DNA from: Micavibrio sp. UBA1672
GTDB taxonomy: Bacteria; Pseudomonadota; Alphaproteobacteria; Micavibrionales; Micavibrionaceae
Reading direction: 5' to 3'
NCBI GenBank assembly: GCA_002320665.1
Contig: DCKO01000039.1
Location: forward strand, 5,237 to 22,707
DNA: 17,471 nt
Positions 12,850-17,471 of this stretch are shown here, piece after piece. Position 1 is the stretch's first letter. Every line of letters starts with the position of its first letter. The notes below the pieces were generated by a model, which did no database searches, was not told the DNA's origin, and saw only the letters and a list, made by a program, of their open reading frames with translations. The position numbers and the translations under genes are program-made.

Positions 12850-14268
12850 ATGACAAAAAAAACACAAGACATAAAACCCATCCATATTATTGGCGCAGGC
12901 CTTGCCGGTAGTGAAGCTGCATGGCAAGCAGCTAATATGGGCGTGCCCGTAATTTTGCATGAAATGCGCCCCAAGAAGCAAACTAATGCCCATAAGAGCG
13001 GAGACTGCGCTGAATTAGTGTGCTCTAACTCCTTTCGCTCCGATGATGCGGAGCATAATGCTGTTGGCCTGCTCCATGCCGAGATGCGCCTCCTGAACTC
13101 CCTTATTATGGCACAAGGCGACAAGGCCGCGGTGCCTGCTGGCGGAGCATTAGCCGTAGACCGTGATATCTTCGCTGCGAATGTCACAAAAGCTTTACAG
13201 GATCACCCCTTAATCACCATAGATCATAGCGAAATTACTGAACTACCAGATGCGTCATGGGGGCAAGTTATCATTGCCACAGGCCCACTGACCTCAGACC
13301 CTCTCGCGCAAGCTATACGCGCAGAAACAGGTGAAGATACACTAGCCTTTTTTGATGCGATTGCACCGATTGTGCACGCAGAAAGCATCAATCTGGACGT
13401 TGCATGGTTCCAATCTCGCTATGATAAGGCCGGCCCTTCAGGCACAGGCAAAGATTACCTGAACTGTCCCATGACTGAAGAACAATATAATGCCTTCATT
13501 GATGCACTATTAAGCGCACAATACACTGAATTTAAAGACTGGGAGAAAGACACCCCCTATTTCGAAGGCTGCATGCCTATAGAGGTGATGGCAGAACGCG
13601 GCAGAGAGACTTTACGCTTTGGCCCCATGAAGCCAGTCGGACTGACCAACCCACATAGTGATGAACCACCTCATGCAGTCGTGCAACTGCGTCAAGATAA
13701 TGCGCTTGCGACACTCTATAATATCGTTGGTTTCCAAACAAAAATGAAGTATGGCGACCAAGCCAATATCCTACGCATGATCCCGGGATTAGAGAATGCT
13801 GAATTCGCTAGACTTGGCGGCTTGCATAGGAATACGTTTATAAATTCGCCAATTCTTTTAGATAAAACGCTACGTCTCAAAAGCAAACCTCACATTCGTT
13901 TTGCCGGACAAATCACTGGCTGCGAAGGCTACGTCGAAAGCGCATCAATCGGCCTGATTACGGGTCGCTTTACCGCCCAAGAGGCATTAGGTCTTGAGCC
14001 GGAACAACCTCCCCAAACATGCGCCATCGGTGCATTATTAAACCATATCGCAGGTGGTGCAAACGCAGACACTTTCCAGCCCATGAATATTAATTTTGGC
14101 CTCATCCCCCCTCTGGAGGATAAAGATGCTTATACAATTTTGCAAAACGGTAAGAGAAAGCGCAAAAAAGGCAAAGACAAAAAGAAGGCTTATTCTGATC
14201 GCGCTTTGCATGATCTTGAGCAATTGTACATTAATAAAGAAAGAGTCGAGGGAAGAAAAAGTGCCTGA
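12850..14268 (+). CDS. trmFO: Methylenetetrahydrofolate-tRNA-(uracil-5-)-methyltransferase TrmFO
   Basis: FAD- and folate-dependent enzyme that makes 5-methyluridine at tRNA position 54 (T loop). In the 472-residue product the FAD-binding IIGAGLAGSEAA is at 13-24 and the family block CAELVCSNSFRSD at 53-65 (C58). The catalytic-cysteine motif YFEGCMPIEVMAERG has C241, and the FAD-related QITGCEGYVESASIG block is near the C-terminal third. Length is normal. The tail is Lys/Arg-rich (KRKRKKGKDKKK) before a conserved DRALHDLEQL. The start is near the family start; an overlapping out-of-frame ATG just before it is ignored. The last 143 nt also encode the N-terminus of the downstream hydrolase in another frame. 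Confidence 0.95.
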   Translation: MTKKTQDIKPIHIIGAGLAGSEAAWQAANMGVPVILHEMRPKKQTNAHKSGDCAELVCSNSFRSDDAEHNAVGLLHAEMRLLNSLIMAQGDKAAVPAGGALAVDRDIFAANVTKALQDHPLITIDHSEITELPDASWGQVIIATGPLTSDPLAQAIRAETGEDTLAFFDAIAPIVHAESINLDVAWFQSRYDKAGPSGTGKDYLNCPMTEEQYNAFIDALLSAQYTEFKDWEKDTPYFEGCMPIEVMAERGRETLRFGPMKPVGLTNPHSDEPPHAVVQLRQDNALATLYNIVGFQTKMKYGDQANILRMIPGLENAEFARLGGLHRNTFINSPILLDKTLRLKSKPHIRFAGQITGCEGYVESASIGLITGRFTAQEALGLEPEQPPQTCAIGALLNHIAGGANADTFQPMNINFGLIPPLEDKDAYTILQNGKRKRKKGKDKKKAYSDRALHDLEQLYINKERVEGRKSA

Positions 14269-14932
14269 GAAGAAAAACGAGTCTGTAGTTTTACTGCATG
14301 GAATTTTGCGCAGCAGAATAGACATGTTTCCCATTACAAAATATCTGGAGAACAAAGGATATGACACTCTCAATATCCTGTATCCATCTCGTGAACAAAG
14401 CTTGGAAGATCTAACTAATTTTGTGCATGATAAAATGCAAAATTGCGATCATTGCCAGAGTAATAAAACATTACACTTTGTAACACACTCTATGGGTAGC
14501 CTGATTGCACGATATTACATCACAATCCACAAACCGGAAAACCTTGGTAAGGTTGTGATGCTTGGACCGCCAAATACAGGCAGCGAATTTGCAGATTGGC
14601 TATCTGATACAAAAATTATTGCGCCGCTCTTTAAGCATATTTATGGCCCGGCCGGAGGCCAACTCCGCACGGATTATGCGCATATCGATAAGGAAATTAA
14701 TTATCCTCTTGGCGTTATTGCCGGAAATGTCTCGGTAAACCCCTTGGCCCCTTGGGTACTACCGGGGGAACATGACGGTATTGTACCTGTGGAGCGCACA
14801 AAAATCGAAGGCATGGCTGACCATATCGTCGTTCAGGCCACACACTCCTTTATGATGTTTAATCCTAGTGTAATGGAACAAATTTACCACTTTTTACAAA
14901 ACAGTAAATTCAAACACCCTGATCAAGATTGA
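14126..14932 (+). CDS. Alpha/beta-hydrolase (lipase/esterase), probably exported or membrane-anchored
   Basis: In the 268-residue product, residues 1-21 are basic and 22-33 (LILIALCMILSN) hydrophobic, ending in C34, which looks like a signal peptide or lipoprotein signal. The -1 residue is Asn rather than Gly, Ala or Ser, so lipidation is uncertain. The hydrolase core has LLHG (56-59, oxyanion region), nucleophile S122 in THSMG (the first Gly of GxSxG is Thr), Asp217 in GEHDG, and His240 in ATHSF. The pattern resembles triacylglycerol-lipase/PGAP1-like hydrolases. The substrate is unknown. The ATG at 14126 is chosen because GGAGG is 7 nt upstream; a 14096 start has no such site. The start lies inside trmFO, a 143-nt overlap in another frame, which suggests translational coupling. 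Its stop overlaps the convergent Lrp-type gene by 10 bp. Confidence 0.78.
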   Translation: MLIQFCKTVRESAKKAKTKRRLILIALCMILSNCTLIKKESREEKVPEKKNESVVLLHGILRSRIDMFPITKYLENKGYDTLNILYPSREQSLEDLTNFVHDKMQNCDHCQSNKTLHFVTHSMGSLIARYYITIHKPENLGKVVMLGPPNTGSEFADWLSDTKIIAPLFKHIYGPAGGQLRTDYAHIDKEINYPLGVIAGNVSVNPLAPWVLPGEHDGIVPVERTKIEGMADHIVVQATHSFMMFNPSVMEQIYHFLQNSKFKHPDQD

Positions 14933-15399
14933 TCAATCGGCACGCCCGGCATTTGCTTGGCTGATCGCATTGCCAAAGATGATTTTACGGTGCTGACATT
15001 AGGTGCAGTGGTTAGCTCATTACTAAGGAACTCTTGATAGGCATCCCAATCCTTGGCGACTATTTTCAAAATGAAATCCACTTCCCCCGCCAACATATAA
15101 CACTCACGCACCATCTCCATTTTAGAGACATGGCTTTCGAAATCTTTTAAATCCTGCTCGGCCTGAGAAGATAACTTGACCATAGCAAAAACCGTTACGC
15201 CATAGCCCAAAGAAGAATGGTTGATCTTTGCGTGATAACCTTGAATAAAGCCGGCATCTTCCAGAGCGCGCACACGTCGTAAACATGGCGGCGCAGATAT
15301 CCCGACGGATTTCGCCAATTCTACATTTGTAATGCGACCATTATTTTGCAAGTTATTAAGAATTTTCTTATCGATTTTATCAAGTCTAGATCGTTTCAT
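14923..15399 (-). CDS. Lrp/AsnC-family transcriptional regulator
   Basis: In the 158-residue product, an N-terminal winged helix-turn-helix (about 8-55; LDKIDKKILNNLQNNGRITN, then SVGISAPPCLRRVRALEDAG) is followed by a RAM/effector domain (about 67-145; VTVFAMVKL, GEVDFILKIVAKDWDAYQEF). Length is typical for the family. These regulators respond to amino acids and usually bind DNA as dimers or octamers. Its target is not known; the ELM1-family gene is divergent from it across a 168-bp gap, so it or its own promoter is a natural candidate. It converges on the hydrolase gene, overlapping by 10 bp with a TGATCA palindrome at the junction. Confidence 0.92.
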   Translation of the reverse strand: MKRSRLDKIDKKILNNLQNNGRITNVELAKSVGISAPPCLRRVRALEDAGFIQGYHAKINHSSLGYGVTVFAMVKLSSQAEQDLKDFESHVSKMEMVRECYMLAGEVDFILKIVAKDWDAYQEFLSNELTTAPNVSTVKSSLAMRSAKQMPGVPIDQS

Positions 15400-15553
15400 G
15401 TGACAATTATTTCCGTTTCCTTAAGAACCACGCAGAACTATAATTATACGCGACTCATGTTAATTTTTTTGCTTGAATTTATAGCGGCCTTATTTAAGGA
15501 TGAGCCACTGAAAAAGCAAGCTATTTTTGTAATAAAATTTTATATCTTTGGAT

Positions 15554-15559
15554 TATAAT
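15554..15559 (+). promoter_or_regulatory. -10 element of a probable leaderless promoter
   Basis: A perfect TATAAT ends 8 nt before the ATG at 15568, so transcription should start at or next to the start codon. There is no ribosome binding site in the 8 intervening bases. The -35 is not clear (TTGTAA at 15527-15532 is 21 nt away). A CCTTATTTAAGG inverted repeat about 60 bp further upstream could be a regulator site. Confidence 0.4.
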
Positions 15560-15567
15560 TACGCTAA

Positions 15568-16509
15568 ATGTCAGAATCGGGCGATAAACTATGGATTATA
15601 ACTGAGGGCCTGATCGGGACAGAAAACCCCTGTAAAGGCGTTGCGCAAGCTCTGGAGATAGAGCCTGTTATCAAACACATCACCCTGAATCAGCCATGGA
15701 AAACCTTGTGCCCCCATCTTGGGTTTGAACAAGAAACAACTTTTGAGCCTAAACTTAGCGCGCCATGGCCCGAAATATTGATCACCAATGGGCGCAAAGC
15801 AATCGCCGCAGCCCGCTATATTAAAAAGGCTAGCAACGGCAAAACATTTACGATTCACCTACAAGACCCGCGCATAAACGCTCCTTTCCTCGATCTGATA
15901 GCGGCCCCCGCCCATGACAGTGTCAATGCACCCAATGCCATTGAAACCATAGCCACCCCGAATATGATTACACCTCAAATATTGGAAACCGCTAAACCCA
16001 ACTTCTTAAAACTTGGTAAAATGCCATCCCCACGTATAGCCGTTTTGATTGGCGGCAAAAGCAAAGCCTATGATATGCCGCGCCAGATGATTGAAAATAT
16101 GATTAAACAGCTATCACGACTAGAAGGGTCATTGATGATAACGTGCTCGCGCCGGAGCGGAGAAGAAAATATAAATCTTATTGATACCGCCCTTAATAAA
16201 GAAGGTAACTTTGTATGGGACGGCACAGGAAACAACCCCTATCACGCCATACTAGCCTATGCTGATTTCATTCTGGTCACCGCAGACAGCACCTCTATGG
16301 TCTCTGAGAGTTGCTCAACTGGAAAGCCCGTCTATATGATTGACCTACCTGGTGGCTCAGCGCGTATCAACCGCTTTCATAAAAAGCTGATATCCTATGG
16401 GGCATTAAAGAAGTTTCACGGCACCCTTGAAAGTTTTACTTATGAACCTCTGAATGACGCGCAAAAAGTAGCCGAAGAGATCAAAAAACGCTTTAAAGGC
16501 TTTACTTAG
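15568..16509 (+). CDS. ELM1-family protein (mitochondrial fission ELM1-like, glycosyltransferase-like)
   Basis: The 313-residue product resembles the alphaproteobacterial family related to plant ELM1 (former DUF1022), which has a two-domain GT-B-like fold. Visible features: N-terminal LWIITEGLIGTENPCKGVAQAL, a loop ILITNGRKAIAAARY (about 70-84), IHLQDPR (96-102), a second-domain IGGKSKAYDM (161-170) with a glycine-rich turn, and TADSTSMVSESCSTGKPVY (238-256), the donor-site type segment. A family function in bacteria is not established. There is no signal peptide. The gene is next to trxB and divergent from the Lrp-type gene. It appears leaderless (see the TATAAT just upstream). Confidence 0.8.
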   Translation: MSESGDKLWIITEGLIGTENPCKGVAQALEIEPVIKHITLNQPWKTLCPHLGFEQETTFEPKLSAPWPEILITNGRKAIAAARYIKKASNGKTFTIHLQDPRINAPFLDLIAAPAHDSVNAPNAIETIATPNMITPQILETAKPNFLKLGKMPSPRIAVLIGGKSKAYDMPRQMIENMIKQLSRLEGSLMITCSRRSGEENINLIDTALNKEGNFVWDGTGNNPYHAILAYADFILVTADSTSMVSESCSTGKPVYMIDLPGGSARINRFHKKLISYGALKKFHGTLESFTYEPLNDAQKVAEEIKKRFKGFT

Positions 16510-16563
16510 AAGAACTTATAGTTAAACTCAGCTCATTAATCAGACAAAATTAGAGTATAAACC

Positions 16564-17471
16564 ATGTCAGACACACAGCACAGCAAAGTCCTCATTATCG
16601 GTTCAGGTCCAGCCGGATACACGGCCGCCATTTACGCCGCCAGAGCTAATCTTGAACCTATTTTGGTCACAGGTACCGAAGCAGGCGGCCAGCTTATGAT
16701 CACAACAGAAGTTGAGAATTACCCAGGCTTTGCAGATGTTATCCAAGGGCCATGGCTCATGGAGCAAATGGGCCAGCAAGCCAAGAATGTCGGCACAAAT
16801 ATTATTTCGGATTATATTATAGATGTTGATGTCACAGCGCGCCCCTTCAAAGCCATGGGCGACTCAGGCAAAGTTTACACAGGTGACACCGTTATTATAG
16901 CCACAGGCGCAAAGGCGCGCTGGCTAGACCTACCCTCGGAGCATGAATTCCAAGGCAAAGGCGTTTCTGCTTGCGCCACATGTGACGGTTTCTTCTTCCG
17001 CGGCAAGGATGTCGCCATCGTTGGCGGAGGCAATACAGCCGTCGAAGAGGCTTTATTCCTGACGAATTTTTGCAACTCGGTTACTGTAATCCACAGACGC
17101 GACTCTTTACGCGCCGAAAAAATCCTGCAAGACCGCCTCTTTGCCAATGAAAAGGTTTCCATGCTCTGGGATCACACCGTGGAGGAAATCCTTGGTGACG
17201 AAACAGGCATGACAGGTTTAAAAATCAAAAACCTTAAGACTAATGAAGTTTCAGATATCCAGAAAGACGGCCTATTCGTCGCGATTGGTCATGATCCAGC
17301 TACCGAACTTTTCAAAGGCAAGCTTAAAATGGATGATCAAAATTATTTGATCACAGCACCCGACTCAACAGCCACATCTATTCCCGGCATATATGCGGCA
17401 GGAGATGTCACAGACCATACCTACCGTCAGGCCGTCACTGCTGCAGGTATGGGATGTATGGCTGCACTTGA
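16564..17471 (+). CDS. trxB: Thioredoxin reductase (C-terminus beyond the window)
   Basis: FAD/NADPH flavoenzyme that reduces thioredoxin. The first 302 residues are present. The FAD-binding GSGPAG is at 13-18, the redox-active CATC at C137 and C140 in SACATCDGFFFRG, the NADPH-binding GGGNTA at 154-159 with HRRD at 177-180, and the second FAD motif GIYAAGDVTD near the end. Only a short tail of about 15-20 residues should be missing. A weak GAG-type site precedes the ATG. The gene is 54 bp after the ELM1-family gene and co-oriented, so possibly cotranscribed. Confidence 0.95.
   Translation, partial: MSDTQHSKVLIIGSGPAGYTAAIYAARANLEPILVTGTEAGGQLMITTEVENYPGFADVIQGPWLMEQMGQQAKNVGTNIISDYIIDVDVTARPFKAMGDSGKVYTGDTVIIATGAKARWLDLPSEHEFQGKGVSACATCDGFFFRGKDVAIVGGGNTAVEEALFLTNFCNSVTVIHRRDSLRAEKILQDRLFANEKVSMLWDHTVEEILGDETGMTGLKIKNLKTNEVSDIQKDGLFVAIGHDPATELFKGKLKMDDQNYLITAPDSTATSIPGIYAAGDVTDHTYRQAVTAAGMGCMAAL

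Noticed and set aside
15346..15558. Small plus-strand ORF between the Lrp-type and ELM1-family genes
   Set aside because: It begins antisense inside the Lrp-type gene, has no ribosome site, and is low-complexity Phe/Ile/Leu typical of AT-rich DNA.

Overview
The window looks like chromosomal DNA of an AT-leaning alphaproteobacterium. The evidence is a FdxA-type ferredoxin N-terminus, TrmFO, an ELM1-type glycosyltransferase-like protein, an Lrp/AsnC regulator, TrxB, and a GTTC-N7-GTTC box of the alphaproteobacterial LexA type in front of a Y-family polymerase. I cannot fix genus or order from sequence alone.

Left flank (1-6102): a partial ferredoxin gene, an M17 leucyl aminopeptidase, a glycerophosphodiester phosphodiesterase, a second diverged copy of that domain fused to a GalU-like sugar-nucleotidyltransferase, then on the other strand a DEAD-box RNA helicase and a cold-shock protein. 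The last two form a plausible RNA-remodelling pair.

Middle (6103-9876): a compact integrative element of about 3.74 kb inserted at the 3' end of a tRNA-Pro(GGG) gene. A 33-bp exact direct repeat, containing the last 26 bases of the tRNA including CCA, bounds it. The element encodes one tyrosine recombinase and one membrane-anchored protein of about 202 residues that I do not recognise. About 1.1 kb has no plausible gene but holds ordered repeats: a 23/25-bp inverted repeat with phased motifs, consecutive hairpins, and two 64-bp modules exactly 220 bp apart. Between the integrase and the membrane protein there is a consensus-like promoter, about 200 nt with strong RNA-type pairing (long closing stem, possible H-type pseudoknot, 11-bp hairpin), and an intrinsic terminator directly before the ribosome binding site of the membrane protein. 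This promoter - structured RNA - terminator - gene arrangement is the best candidate for an undescribed system here. It resembles an attenuated leader, or in layout (not in protein family) a type III toxin-antitoxin locus.

Right flank (9928-17471): an unrecognised acidic helical protein, a TerB-like protein, a LexA-controlled Y-family polymerase, trmFO, a serine hydrolase/lipase whose 5' end is read in another frame inside trmFO, an Lrp/AsnC regulator, an apparently leaderless ELM1-family gene and a 3'-truncated thioredoxin reductase gene.
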